Assembly: GCA_023091735.1 (NCBI GenBank)
Contig: JALKBU010000495.1
Coordinates: forward strand, 1-36,646
DNA length: 36,646 nt
Direction of reading: 5' to 3'
DNA from: Trichomonas tenax
Lineage: Eukaryota > Parabasalia > Trichomonadida > Trichomonadidae
The notes beneath the pieces are model-generated. The model made no database searches. It saw nothing but the letters and a program-made list of their open reading frames with translations, and was not told where the DNA came from. Made by a program: the position numbers and the translations under genes. How positions within the stretch are numbered: position 1 is the first letter of the stretch; each line of letters starts with the position of its first letter. Of the stretch, positions 1 through 9,855 are shown piece by piece.

Positions 1-483
1 AATATATTATAATGAGTAAAGCACATCATGGCAAATCAATGTTTTTGATGCAAGATATATCTAATATTTTAATGAAATATAGACTTTGTTAGCTAATTCT
101 TTAATATATCATGCACAACATGATTTTTGTACATTGAGGTTCAATAACTTAGCAAAAAGTTAATCCAGTGAGTTAAAAAACGAGTTTTGCCGACTTTGCG
201 TATCAATTTTAGACAAGCCGTTTTTTCTCTCTGTATTTATTGAAGATTTGTCAATTTCTATATTATAAATGAGATTATAATATAAAATGGATACTCTATA
301 TCTAGTTGGAATGTCGAAATTTTAGAAATTTGAAATTTATTTTTTGAAAAATTCTTTATTTTTGAAAAATTTTGGTGATTCGAAGTTTTAATGTTTATCA
401 AATGATCATCCATCTGATTTATTCATTGATGTGATTTTTGTGGGAAAAATAATCGTTATCGTCACATCAAAATAAATTATTAA
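1..483. other. AT-rich spacer without a recognised gene
   Basis: I see no credible gene here. A short AT-rich motif, TTTTTGAAAAATT, appears twice between about 340 and 375. The last 25 bases hold the probable initiator of the next gene. Confidence 0.6.
462..469 (+). promoter_or_regulatory. Probable initiator (TCACATCA)
   Basis: TCACATCA fits the trichomonad initiator pattern TCA+1 followed by pyrimidine/AT-rich bases. Transcription from the A at 464 would give a 20-base leader before the ATG at 484, a normal length for trichomonads. The consensus is established for Trichomonas vaginalis; its use here is inferred. Confidence 0.45.
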
Positions 484-1947
484 ATGAAAAGGTCCACGTT
501 AAGCTTTCTTCAGTCATTTCCAAAGGAGCAAGACGTGAGAATCCAATCAACACCACAGAAGCTGCCTCCAACAAGTGGTATATCTCCTGTATTAAGTTCT
601 TTAGTCAACAGTCTCGAAATCGCAAACGCAGAGAAAATGGACACAGTGAAGCTGCTTGAAGCAGCTCAAGATGAACTGCATGGACTACAGAGTGATGATA
701 AAACGAAATTAGAGCTTCTTCAGCCGATTTTAGAACAACTTGAAAAACTTAAAAAAATAAAGGAAACTATAAACGAGCAAACAGCACGCTTACAAAACGA
801 ATGTATGTCTAACGCAGAGAAATTCAAAGATCTTGAAGAATCAATACAGGGATATGAAAAACAATCTCAGGACCAAAAAGTGAAGATTAATGAGCTCCAA
901 ACACAAAACAATCAAATAGAGACAGAACAAATTGCTCTCAGAGAGAAACTGGCTGAACTTGAGGCTACAAGAGATGCTATGAGAGCGAAAGTTGAAGAGC
1001 TATCTCAAGGAAAAGAAGCATTGATCAAACAGAACACAGAGCTCGAAGAAAATCTCAAAAGTTTAACAAAAGATCTCGAAACACGTCAATCAGAACTTTC
1101 TAATCATAAAGAAGAAATTTCTCAACAAGAAGCAAAACTTTCACAAATTAAGTCCATGAATACTTCACTCCAAGATGATATTAACTCGAAAAGACAAGAA
1201 ATCAGTCAAAAAAGGTCAGAAGAAGAACAACAAAGACAGCTCCTCAATAATCTAAAGAAAGAGCTTGAAGAGATCGAAAAACAAGTTCAAAAGACCGTCC
1301 AAGATCAAGAGCATTCTCGCGCACTTCAAGAAAGAGACAATGAAGAGCTAATGAATGTTCAAAGAGAAGTTGAAGAATACAGAATGAAAGTCGATCAAGA
1401 ACTTGCTAAGGAACAAAAACTCAAAGAAGATGTTGTTACTGCCCAAGCAAACTTGGAGAACGAAAAGAAGAAAGAAGAAATGCTCCAACAAAAGTTACAA
1501 GATATAAGACGCCAGAACAACGAGCTTGAAGCCAAAAACAAAGAACTTGAGCAGATAATTGCAATGAAAGAAACAGCTGTAAGAGATGCGGAAGCTCAAC
1601 TTGCAATAACTAAACAAAAAATTGCTGAAGAGAAGAATAACTATCAGATGTCGAAAGCACAAGTTGAAAACGAGACATCAAGATCACTCGAACTCATTCA
1701 AGCGAAGAAAGCTGCAACAAAGCTTCTTCTAGAAAGAAGAGATCAACTTAAACGAGAACTTGAGATGGAACAAGCAAAAGCAAATGAACAGCAAACAAAG
1801 ATAACAACACTGCAAATGGATCTTTCCAATGCCCAAAGAACAGCATCATCAGTTCGAATTCCTGCAACACCAACACCACCAACAAGAAGTTCTCCAAAGA
1901 AAGACAGGTGTCTGGAGCTTTTCGAAGAAAATGCTTTTGGAAAATAA
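484..1947 (+). CDS. Long coiled-coil protein, 487 aa
   Basis: The product is almost entirely heptad-rich coiled coil from about residue 40 to 450, dominated by Glu, Lys, Gln and Leu, with no catalytic domain visible. The N-terminal 40 residues and the C-terminal 40 are not helical-repeat sequence. The C-terminus is rich in Thr, Pro and Ser with an SSPKKD stretch that could be a proline-directed phosphorylation site. The ATG at 484 lies 20 bases behind a good initiator, which supports this start. The gene converges on another coiled-coil gene with a 56-base gap. A structural or cytoskeletal/trafficking tether role is plausible, but coiled coils do not identify a family, and database matches to myosin-like or 'viral A-type inclusion' proteins would be compositional only. 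Confidence 0.85.
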   Translation: MKRSTLSFLQSFPKEQDVRIQSTPQKLPPTSGISPVLSSLVNSLEIANAEKMDTVKLLEAAQDELHGLQSDDKTKLELLQPILEQLEKLKKIKETINEQTARLQNECMSNAEKFKDLEESIQGYEKQSQDQKVKINELQTQNNQIETEQIALREKLAELEATRDAMRAKVEELSQGKEALIKQNTELEENLKSLTKDLETRQSELSNHKEEISQQEAKLSQIKSMNTSLQDDINSKRQEISQKRSEEEQQRQLLNNLKKELEEIEKQVQKTVQDQEHSRALQERDNEELMNVQREVEEYRMKVDQELAKEQKLKEDVVTAQANLENEKKKEEMLQQKLQDIRRQNNELEAKNKELEQIIAMKETAVRDAEAQLAITKQKIAEEKNNYQMSKAQVENETSRSLELIQAKKAATKLLLERRDQLKRELEMEQAKANEQQTKITTLQMDLSNAQRTASSVRIPATPTPPTRSSPKKDRCLELFEENAFGK

Positions 1948-2003
1948 ATAATTTAATTTCAATACAAACAAACTTATTTAAAAACAAACAAATATTTAAA
2001 CAT

Positions 2004-2882
2004 TTAAATGTTTTCGAATCCTTCTGCTAAAGAATGACCTTCATCAATAATATTTTTCATATTAATAACAAAACCGTAAATTTCATCTAAATCAATAGCT
2101 TCTTTCTCCAGGTTAGAGATGTTTTGCTTCAAATCGGAAATATTTTTTGCAATCTTAATATTTTCTTGTTCTAAAGTGTCTTTTATAGTTAAAATGTCCT
2201 GAACTTTCGATGCAACATTAGATTCAAACTTTAAAACATCTTTTTTGATGTTTTCTTTCATATTTAATTGTATTTCATAATTTTGTTTCAAAACAATAAG
2301 TTTTTGATTCATTTTCTCTATCTGATCATTCAAATTTTGTATTTTTGTATCTGCTTCTTCTAATCTTGAATCATATTCTAATCTTTTTTCCGCTTTTATA
2401 TAATTTTGATATTTCGTTAAAATTTCTTGTTCTTCTTGTAAACGCATTTCTCGCTTAGATCCATTGGTTTGCTTCTCCAATTCTAATTTTTTCTCCTTTA
2501 GAGCAATATATTTTTTTAATTTTCGTAATCTTTGGGATTGACGTGCATATTTATCTGTGATGACTTTCTCGAAGTCAAGAAGCTCACCCAAACGTTTTTG
2601 TTCGCTTTTAGACATTCTAATTCGAGATTCGTATTTATTTGCAAGTGCTGTTAGATATTGAAGCATTTCATACTCTTTTGCAATTTCAGGTATTGCTTCC
2701 TCTTCTAACCTTTCAATTGTTTCTGATTTATGTTGAATTCTTGAAATCTCTCTTTTAATTTCTTCAAGTTTATCGGATAAAAGCAATGTAATTTTGTCAA
2801 CTTTCGCCTTAAACGCCGATTTTTTCATTGAATCTCTTTTTGCAATCAAATCTTCAACCATAGCAATATATTTATTATCCAT
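2004..2882 (-). CDS. Coiled-coil protein, 292 aa
   Basis: This is a highly charged helical protein with long heptad segments from about residue 10 to 270 and no recognisable enzymatic domain. The longest reading frame begins at 2897, but I prefer the second ATG at 2882 (protein starting MDNKYIAMVED). The first ATG lies inside the recurrent TTTACATGTCA element, and the overlapping initiator TCATTATT would place transcription start at 2892, 5' of the second ATG but 3' of the first. That gives a 10-base leader. It is convergent with the upstream coiled-coil gene. Function is unknown; a filament, basal-body or tether component is only a guess. Confidence 0.8.
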   Translation of the reverse strand: MDNKYIAMVEDLIAKRDSMKKSAFKAKVDKITLLLSDKLEEIKREISRIQHKSETIERLEEEAIPEIAKEYEMLQYLTALANKYESRIRMSKSEQKRLGELLDFEKVITDKYARQSQRLRKLKKYIALKEKKLELEKQTNGSKREMRLQEEQEILTKYQNYIKAEKRLEYDSRLEEADTKIQNLNDQIEKMNQKLIVLKQNYEIQLNMKENIKKDVLKFESNVASKVQDILTIKDTLEQENIKIAKNISDLKQNISNLEKEAIDLDEIYGFVINMKNIIDEGHSLAEGFENI

Positions 2883-2940
2883 AATGAATAATGACATGTA
2901 AAAAATTTTATGGTATGCAAAATAATTCTTGTCATGTAAA
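2883..2940 (-). promoter_or_regulatory. Promoter with two TTTACATGNCA elements and initiator
   Basis: On the minus strand, TTTACATGACA occupies 2940-2930 and TTTACATGTCA occupies 2902-2892. The final TCA of the second element is also the start of the initiator TCATTATT, with the putative +1 A at 2892 and the ATG at 2882. This is the clearest case in the window of the recurrent motif placed directly on a start site. Confidence 0.55.
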
Positions 2941-3484
2941 ACATTTACAAAAAATCAACTAATTAAATAAGTTCAGATTTAACATTTGCTTATTGCATAA
3001 TGCTTATATTCTAAGTTTTGATAGTTTTGAACATAATATATTTAATTCTGAAATATCTTTCTTACAAGAATGCTTTAAAGACACAAAAAGTTAATAAAAT
3101 TGTGCAGTATATTGTGGCTCTTATATCTACAACACTTTTAATCTCATAATATAAAAGAATGACGAGTTATAGAAACCGAAACGAACCCGAAGACATCAAA
3201 AAACTGTCTTCTTATTTATGATTGAAAATCAAGCAACATATAGACAAGCATGAATGTATTTCAGATTATGAATATCAATATTATAAACACAAAAAGAACT
3301 TTTGGATATTTATATTATTCAATTTTTAGCTTTGAGTCTCACGGTATAATATAGGCATTCAATAGATGTTTGATTAGAGTTAATTAAGAAACATAGTTTT
3401 GTTAATTTCGAAAAAAAAACGACAATTACTCTTTTTAGATAAAGTATTATACTGAAGAAAATCGATGCTATAGTGACAATGTAA
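2941..3484. other. Spacer, no recognised gene
   Basis: About 540 bases of AT-rich sequence between the divergent side of the coiled-coil gene and the 3' end of the C2 gene. No open frame, tRNA or repeat of note was seen. Confidence 0.55.
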
Positions 3485-4396
3485 TTACCATTCAACATAG
3501 TTACCCTTTGGAGCGAGTTCTTCAGGAAGAAGAGAAATCCACTTGTTTGTGGTGTGGTTGTTACGATGGATTGGCTTGAACTGTCTAATCGACTTAGATG
3601 GGAGATAAACAGCCTGGTTCATGAGCCACTCACCACGATATATGAGATCCTGCTTGAGAATCAAATCATTGCACTTCACCTGGAGAACTGTCTTGGAGAA
3701 TTCACGGAGAGTACGGAAGATTGGGATAACAATGAGGTTTCCGCGTCCTTCTGGATCAATTGTGAATTTGTCGCCCTCCTTTATGATCCAAGATGGGATC
3801 TTTGTATTCTCAGAGAAGTAGAACTTCTTCTCATCTGGATTGAGCACAAGAATATCAAAATCGTACTTGTTGTGGTCTGGAATTGGCTCAATGACCATCT
3901 TCTCAGCCTTGACTTTTGGTGGTGGTGGTGGAGCAGAGAATGTTGTGCTAACGGATGTCGCGCGGGCTGATGGCTTGATTTTCTTGCCCGGATGTGATGA
4001 ATCGAGGTCTCCATCGAGTGTGACGATGAATGTGATGGAAGCGTGGCAGTTTGGATGGTTCTCTGGGTTCTTAATGAGCATTTCCTTTGTGAGCTTGTCG
4101 CCGAGCTTTGTCATGAGCGAAGTAGCTTTGATTTTAATCCAGCACGCTGTATCGTCCTTCAAAACGTCCTCGTCGTAGACAGTGAACTTGACCGTGTAGC
4201 AGTCGTCCGAAGGAACATCAATAACATGCTCTGGGTACACTGGGTTCAAGTTATTTTGGACTGTGGCTGTTCTGCCCATTTTTCTTGCCTTGTTGTCTTT
4301 GCCTTTTGACTCTAAGACGACGTAGGAGTCGATTTTGCCATTGGCGTCCTTTATAGGCAAATCATTGCAGCTAATGATCCTGAAATGGAATGTCAT
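3485..4396 (-). CDS. C2-domain protein, 303 aa
   Basis: Residues 1-110 form a C2 domain: a beta-strand start MTFHFRIISC, the loop NDLPIKDANGKIDSYV, and the later YDEDVLKDD loop. Acidic residues at the usual calcium positions are present (D17, D23, D75, D77, D81/82), so calcium-dependent membrane binding is likely. A proline-rich linker (APPPPPK, about 155-161) joins it to a C-terminal region of about 130 residues (170-303), which looks beta-rich, ends in ...GNYVEW and which I do not recognise. C2-plus-unknown proteins are abundant in trichomonads. GC content and codon use are higher than in the spacers. Start chosen at the first ATG; initiator-like TCATTT or TCACCAA sequences lie 12-17 bases upstream. 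Confidence 0.85.
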   Translation of the reverse strand: MTFHFRIISCNDLPIKDANGKIDSYVVLESKGKDNKARKMGRTATVQNNLNPVYPEHVIDVPSDDCYTVKFTVYDEDVLKDDTACWIKIKATSLMTKLGDKLTKEMLIKNPENHPNCHASITFIVTLDGDLDSSHPGKKIKPSARATSVSTTFSAPPPPPKVKAEKMVIEPIPDHNKYDFDILVLNPDEKKFYFSENTKIPSWIIKEGDKFTIDPEGRGNLIVIPIFRTLREFSKTVLQVKCNDLILKQDLIYRGEWLMNQAVYLPSKSIRQFKPIHRNNHTTNKWISLLPEELAPKGNYVEW

Positions 4397-6113
4397 TTAA
4401 AAATTGGTGAAATGAAGATAAAATAAAAGGTTTTACGTTAATTTTAATTTTCATTTTTCATTCGATTTTTGTACTTCACTATCTTGATAGATCTCATTTT
4501 TACTTAAAAATTGAAAAATACGAAACGAAATACGAAATTTTATTCAAAGGTGTTCTCACTCTTTTGCCATTGACTTCCAATGGGTCTAAAGATGATGGGA
4601 ATCATTAATGAAAAGCGGTTAATATGTTGAAATGAATAACCAAAGGTATCTTATCAGCTTGACTTGAGATTTTAAATATAGATATATAGGGTATAGTTGA
4701 ATAATGTGACAGAGTATCATCGAACCTGTAAATTTGGAAAAAATATAAATAATTGAAAATAATTGAGAGTTTTACATGTCAAAATAGCTAAGTATAATAA
4801 TATTAGAAGATGACCATTAATGTTTCAAGGTTCGAGTGGGTCTCGGTGTGTTTTTTATCTTTTTATCTCAATTTATCAGCACAAGAAAATAAAACATTTA
4901 TCATAAATTTCAAGATATTTCGAATGTGTGATAGTGCGTGATGATAGTGGTGGGAAAATCCAGGAATGTTCAAGCCAAAGCTGGCAATCAAATACATGTA
5001 ATATTTGGGAGGAACCCAACAACAAAAATAGCTCAATTGCTAAGTCTTGAAACAACATATGAATCGCATGCCATGGTTTGACTGAGCATATACATCAATT
5101 TTTTCCCGTTTTTTATTTCTGTCAATTTTTATAATTCTATATTGACATTATTTTTCTTTATTTAGCATAAACAACATATTCTAATTATATTTCTGTCAAA
5201 TAAATTTATTTTATTGTTTGAATATTTGATCAGCATTTCTTTGTTCATAACTGCTCAACTAAATTTATCGTCACGCATATGGTTGGGATTTGTTAATGAT
5301 GTAAATATCTGATAACGTTTTAGGGTATCTGCTAATAATGAATATTTCTCAGATAACCTATATGGCCAAAAATTGCATTCATTCATATTTTTCATATTTT
5401 TAGGTTTAGATATTTTTTCATGTTGCGTGAAATAAATCTCATCAAAAAAATTCCAAATATATTTCAGTACCTTCATCTGAAACATTTGCTGGTAATTATT
5501 CTAATTTATATACGAAATTACCATTTAATAAATTTTCGAATCTTTGCTTAAATGATGCGTTATATGCCATGTCAACGTGTCACTTTTTGAGCTCTCATTT
5601 CCGTTCACTACATATTTTAAGGAAATTATGATTATGGATATTCTCAAAGTGGGGATTTGCTATGGGTGGACAAAAATTTGGACTCCCATTGTAAATCACA
5701 CTCTGTATACTACTATTTTCGTGAAATAAACGTTCTATCAATAGAATAAAATTTCCTTCCAAAATATTGTTCTTTGTTCAACCTTCGTTTATCTAATGTT
5801 AGACTATAAATATGATATGCATCTTATTTTTAAACGATCTGGTGCCAATTGCCGCTCAAAAATTTCGATTCAAAAATCAATTTCGGAGTGTTGTTTGTTG
5901 TCAGAACACTCTATATATAGAAGTAATCCAACAGAGTATAAAATAACATTCAGATTATTTAAATAATCATGCTATAATAAGATATTTCACACTTTTTTGA
6001 TCTTGAATCCAAAATAAGGTTAGATTGAAATGTGACAATATAGTAAGGTTAAAATATGACAAGGCAAATAAGGTTCTTCTAAAATGTGACAAGAGATTAA
6101 ATAACGTTCATAA
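4397..6113. other. Long spacer with one TTTACATGTCA element
   Basis: 1.7 kb without a convincing gene. Frames of 60-76 codons on the minus strand (about 4876-5058 and 5255-5485) have AT-biased composition and no recognisable motif, so I do not call them. The recurrent TTTACATGTCA element is at 4771-4781. The right end holds the triple repeat described separately. Confidence 0.5.
6015..6092 (+). repeat. Three-copy promoter repeat TAAGGTT...TGTGACAA
   Basis: TAAGGTT occurs at 6015, 6044 and 6069, each followed by TGTGACAA or TATGACAA at 6031, 6055 and 6085. The unit is about 25-30 bases and imperfect. It ends 22 bases before the ATG of the NOXRED1-like gene, so it lies in that gene's promoter or leader. 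A transcription-factor array is the simplest reading; slippage debris is possible. Confidence 0.65.
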
Positions 6114-7313
6114 ATGACTTTTCGTTACACACAAGAGGAAATCGAAGAGCTATGCAAGATTCCTCCATGGACGGACAGTCCCCTCGACAAGCAGAACAAG
6201 TTAATCCACGATCAAGTGCCACTTGCGCGAAAATGTATCGTTGATCAATGTTTATTTTGGTGTGATGTCGCACAAAGATTCAAACATAACCTCCACTTCA
6301 AGAGAAAACACCCAACAGATGCTGCAAATCCGAATGCTTCCGATCCTTACGGCGAATTTATCGTTGGAGTTGTCGGATGTGGCTCTGTTGGCTCAAAATT
6401 TGTGAAAGAACTGCTAAAACGTGAAATTGTTCGTCCTGAGCAAATCAGAATATCGTCAAGAACTCCATCAAGAGCAAAACAGCGTTGTGGCCTTGAAGTC
6501 GTTCAAAATAACGTCGAAGTCGCGTCCCACTGCACAATATTGTTCTTGTTCGTTCTTCCTTTCCATTTCAGAAACTTTTCTCGCGAAATTCGTGATGCAA
6601 TTCAAGGATCGAGGCCTTTAGTTGTTTCTTCACTTGCAGGATTCACGCCAATGTACTTGCAGAGAGCTTTGAACACTCCATTTCTCATTACAACAGGTGT
6701 TGATATGGATACAATTAAAGCAGCTGCGCAGCATTTGGATGAAGAGTTTCCATTGGCTTCATTCGCTACTGGCGAAGAACTCGTTCACTTCCAAGAGTAT
6801 TTCGTTGGTGTTTTCCAAGAAGCGAGTCAACAAAGCTCAAAACTCACTTTCTCGGACTTAAATCCTCCGCCGCCAACAGAACAAGACTTAAGGAACCAGT
6901 ACAACCCATTCCAAGCGACAATCAGCAATCCAAAGACACTCGCGAGGCTCCATCGCGCTTCTTTTGCTGCAGAAAGTCTTGCAAACTGCGGCATTGACTT
7001 CTTGAACTCAACAATCACTGCATTAAAGGATTGGATATCTTTGGACCCTGCTTATACAAGAATCCAGATAAAGGAAGAGACATACAACAAACTTTGGGCA
7101 AGAAGTTTCATTCCTTTATCATCTCTCACGCGCGTTGAATCAATTTATACTTCAGGAGCCGTTGAACAACAACTTCCTGTTAGATTCATGTTGAAGCGTG
7201 CTTTCATCAGATCTCTCCTTGGAAACGCACTGGGAATGAATGTTCAAGCTGAACAGAAGCCTCAAGTTGCTGTTCCTCCTACAAATTCTGAAATACAAAT
7301 CGAAATGAAATAA
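6114..7313 (+). CDS. NADP-binding oxidoreductase, NOXRED1/P5C-reductase-like, 399 aa
   Basis: A Rossmann fold starts at about residue 82 with VVGCGSVGSKF (86-96), the GxGxxG nucleotide-binding turn. It is followed by ISSRTPSRA at the end of the second strand (suited to NADP phosphate) and a typical ILFLFVLP strand. This layout is that of the pyrroline-5-carboxylate reductase / F420-NADP oxidoreductase superfamily, and the long N-terminal extension resembles metazoan NOXRED1 (family knowledge). The substrate is unknown; the C-terminal half is not clearly the helical dimerisation domain of true ProC, so proline synthesis should not be assumed. The ATG at 6114 follows a close TTCATAA initiator-like site. 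It is convergent with TRM1. Confidence 0.75.
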   Translation: MTFRYTQEEIEELCKIPPWTDSPLDKQNKLIHDQVPLARKCIVDQCLFWCDVAQRFKHNLHFKRKHPTDAANPNASDPYGEFIVGVVGCGSVGSKFVKELLKREIVRPEQIRISSRTPSRAKQRCGLEVVQNNVEVASHCTILFLFVLPFHFRNFSREIRDAIQGSRPLVVSSLAGFTPMYLQRALNTPFLITTGVDMDTIKAAAQHLDEEFPLASFATGEELVHFQEYFVGVFQEASQQSSKLTFSDLNPPPPTEQDLRNQYNPFQATISNPKTLARLHRASFAAESLANCGIDFLNSTITALKDWISLDPAYTRIQIKEETYNKLWARSFIPLSSLTRVESIYTSGAVEQQLPVRFMLKRAFIRSLLGNALGMNVQAEQKPQVAVPPTNSEIQIEMK

Positions 7314-7316
7314 TTG

Positions 7317-7336
7317 TTTTTTTTTTTTTTTTTTTT
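7317..7336. repeat. T20 homopolymer between convergent genes
   Basis: An uninterrupted run of 20 T lies 3 bases after the stop of the NOXRED1-like gene, within the 70-base gap to the TRM1 stop. It could contribute to 3'-end formation or be a simple length-variable tract. Confidence 0.7.
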
Positions 7337-7383
7337 GTTTTTAAAAAATATTATATTTTTGTTTTGTATTATAACAAATATTT

Positions 7384-8814
7384 TTATTTCTTCTCTGTTG
7401 GGTTGTGCTTCTTCTTTGCGGCAGCCTTTGGTCCAAAGTTAGATGTTGGATTCTGATAATATCTGCAGACTTTCTTCTCTTTCTTCAATCTATGTTCGAT
7501 TTCTTCATCCGTATCAAGTTCAACATCATAAGAAGACTTTGCTTCAAGGATCTTCTTCGCCGGGCCATCTGCATCAGGTATTTTCTTCTTCTCGCGCATG
7601 AACCACTTGCGAACTATATCCCACATCAACTCAGGAGGAGCATTTGTCTTGATCTTTCCTGGATCGCAGTGTGTAAGAGAACACTGGAATCCAAGTCTCT
7701 CTATCTGTGTGTAAATTAAAGCGCGTGGTGGACATGATGTCTTAACGATTCCTGTGAGTGAACCAATGTCGTAATAGAACATCACATCAATCTCATTAAG
7801 GCAGCAGTTGAGAACGCCTTCGATTCTAGGGACTGTACGCAAATGCTGCATCGATGGGAGAAGCTCGAGAACTTTTTGTATGAACTCTTGGTTATGCAAA
7901 GGACCATTATAAACAGGTCCTCCGATCTTGAGAGCTCCACCGGTATAAGGGTCGCGTGTGTACTTCAATGTGACTTCAGACGGCCTCACAATAGCGTTAG
8001 TTCCCTTGATTGTGCATGTTCCAAGTGGCTGTGTCCAAAATGATTTGCTGTCATTGCTGTAAAGAACGTAGGATGTCTGCGATGCGACTTTCTTTGCTTC
8101 TAGAGGCTTATCGTGGATCCTAGCGAATATTCTGATATAGAAATTAGCTGCAAGGCAGATAAGTGGCTCAATTGAGCGTCTGTGACGTGCCGCGATGTTA
8201 ATTAATGTTGTTAAAAGTGTTCTGATGCCAAACTCGTGTTCGAACTCGACATTCAACGGCATACATCCATACCATGAGTATGCAACATCCGGCTGAATGC
8301 CACACAGCGTTCTTCCGTCTGTACTTGTGATGCAAAGTAAAGCTCCGTTAGCTGCAGCTGTAACAGCACCTTCTAAGAATGGAGCGGCTGTTGAGTAAGG
8401 ATCTAAGTCCAAAACTTGATAAGCTTGCTTATTTAATAACATCACATCTTGTGCGTTTCCGTGTGATGCAGAAACGATATCAGAGACTTTGTTGATCGCA
8501 ATGTTTCGTTTTATGATCTCTACAGCGCCTGGATCCAAATCATTTGCAACAATATTCTTTATTCCTTTTACTTCCTTTGCGTATCTAATAGAACGAAGAC
8601 CAGATGCTGCAAATGCCTCAAATATCGAAATGTCGTTGTTTACGCAGTTTCTGTACGCTTGAATTACGGCGCAAGTTAAATCACGATTGAATTCTTGAAC
8701 AGGATTGTAAAAAACGTCGTCCTGAGTGTACTCTGACGGGAAATAAATGCTCGCGGAGCCCTCAGAGAAAGCTAAGTGCTCTCCTTCGCGCGGAATGCTT
8801 TCGTCTTGACCCAT
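7384..8814 (-). CDS. TRM1: tRNA (guanine26-N2)-dimethyltransferase, TRM1
   Basis: TRM1 uses S-adenosylmethionine to dimethylate G26 of tRNAs. Family landmarks are in order: EGSASIYFP (18-26), FYNPVQEFNRDL (35-46), the AdoMet-binding AASGLRSIRYA (69-79), NDLDPGAV (91-98) and the catalytic-region DLDPYSTAAPFL (136-147). The usual motif in this last block is DPYG(S/T)P, so the Gly to Ser change at 141 is a mild oddity. TSTDGRTLCG and the C-terminal half with ARHRRSIEPL continue the Trm1 fold. The Lys-rich C-terminus is typical of the eukaryotic enzyme and might serve nuclear targeting. 476 aa is within the family range. The start is the first ATG; GCCACTTTT just upstream is initiator-like. Confidence 0.93.
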   Translation of the reverse strand: MGQDESIPREGEHLAFSEGSASIYFPSEYTQDDVFYNPVQEFNRDLTCAVIQAYRNCVNNDISIFEAFAASGLRSIRYAKEVKGIKNIVANDLDPGAVEIIKRNIAINKVSDIVSASHGNAQDVMLLNKQAYQVLDLDPYSTAAPFLEGAVTAAANGALLCITSTDGRTLCGIQPDVAYSWYGCMPLNVEFEHEFGIRTLLTTLINIAARHRRSIEPLICLAANFYIRIFARIHDKPLEAKKVASQTSYVLYSNDSKSFWTQPLGTCTIKGTNAIVRPSEVTLKYTRDPYTGGALKIGGPVYNGPLHNQEFIQKVLELLPSMQHLRTVPRIEGVLNCCLNEIDVMFYYDIGSLTGIVKTSCPPRALIYTQIERLGFQCSLTHCDPGKIKTNAPPELMWDIVRKWFMREKKKIPDADGPAKKILEAKSSYDVELDTDEEIEHRLKKEKKVCRYYQNPTSNFGPKAAAKKKHNPTEKK

Positions 8815-9022
8815 AAAAGTGGCTAAATTTTACTGTAGGGGAAGACAAAAATATTCAGGGGGATTTATCAAGAATATCAAAATAATGCTTTTTGACATTC
8901 TTTCATTTTTGCCATTGTTTGGAAAACATTTCATAAATCATTTCATTGTGAAAGCATAGGACGAATGCATGTTTACACTTTAATATATATTTTCACATTA
9001 CAAGTTATGATTAATTTTTTGA

Positions 9023-9217
9023 TGCTGGGTACAATTACTAAGTTTTGCTGCAGTTGGTGCTAAGATTCATTCAAAAAAAAAAGCTGGACGATATATCCAT
9101 CCCCTGATTAATTTGAGAGGGAAATATTTCATTAATAAAGGACTTGAAGAACCTTTGTTTATCCCTTTAGATTCACTTATAATGGGTGCTTCAATCAGCG
9201 CAAGCAATGCTGTCTAA
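9023..9217 (+). pseudogene. Orphan 64-codon coding-like fragment
   Basis: A frame open from 9023 to the TAA at 9215 reads as credible protein (GRYIHPLINLRGKYF, then FIPLDSLIMGASISASNAV at its end). It has no usable start codon and is cut by TGA just upstream. It looks like the 3' end of a decayed or transposed gene. The family is not recognised. It lies in the otherwise gene-poor spacer between TRM1 and the UBL/UBA gene (8815-9855). Confidence 0.35.
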
Positions 9218-9580
9218 ATAATCAATTCACTGCAAGTTTATATTTTCTAAAAACCGTGGCAAAACTGGGTAAATGCGAATTTTGAATTTAAATCGCTAGC
9301 TAAATAAAAAATTATAAGCGATTCAATCAAATTTTATATTTGCTGTTTGATCAAGTCTGACAATAGCAAGTTTTAAGCATTACAGTGGGCGTGCGCCCTT
9401 AATAGTAGGCGGTTTTTTGAATGCGATTCATCAAAAAAATTGAATAGTCCAACTATTAAGTTTTCCAGGCCTACTATTTAATATTGATTGACTTATTTCT
9501 ATAAACTGCCAACTATTAAATTTTTTAGTCATTATTAGGTTTTCATCCTGACTGTATTTAATGCCGTTTCTATTAGATGA

Positions 9581-9762
9581 AGATTTCATCATAAAAATAA
9601 AGCCATAAAAGGTTATATTCAGGTTACAGAAATTATTGAAGATGTCAAATGACAGTTTATTGAGGCTGCTACAACACGTGTATAGAGCAAACCGCACCAG
9701 ATGTCCAAACAGCAATCTTAGTTTTAATTGATTATTTAGATTTGAGCGTTGGCAGTAATTGA
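9581..9762 (+). pseudogene. Degenerate coding remnant with stops and a frameshift
   Basis: Coding-like text on the plus strand changes frame: GYIQVTEIIEDVK, a TGA, QFIEAATTRV, a TAG, then in another frame EQTAPDVQTAILVLIDYL before a TGA at 9760. The periodicity suggests an old helical protein-coding segment with at least two stops and one frameshift. No family was identified. The rest of 8815-9855 shows nothing I can name. Confidence 0.3.
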
Positions 9763-9855
9763 AGTCGCTATTGTAAATGAATCTAAAGGAACAAACGTAC
9801 ATTCCCTCTTTGAATTTAACCTGTGAGAGAAAATTATGGAACAAAAAATTAAAAA

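Noticed and set aside
3554..4309. Several plus-strand frames of 66-138 codons opposite the C2 gene
   Set aside because: They are antisense shadows of a well-supported coding region with higher GC content.
4800..4850. GGTTCGAGT reminiscent of a tRNA T-loop
   Set aside because: No acceptor, D or anticodon stems can be formed around it. No tRNA was found anywhere in the window.
9431..9844. 137-codon minus-strand frame
   Set aside because: It is low-complexity AT-driven sequence antisense to the degenerate plus-strand remnant, has no recognisable motif and no initiator; likely a chance frame.
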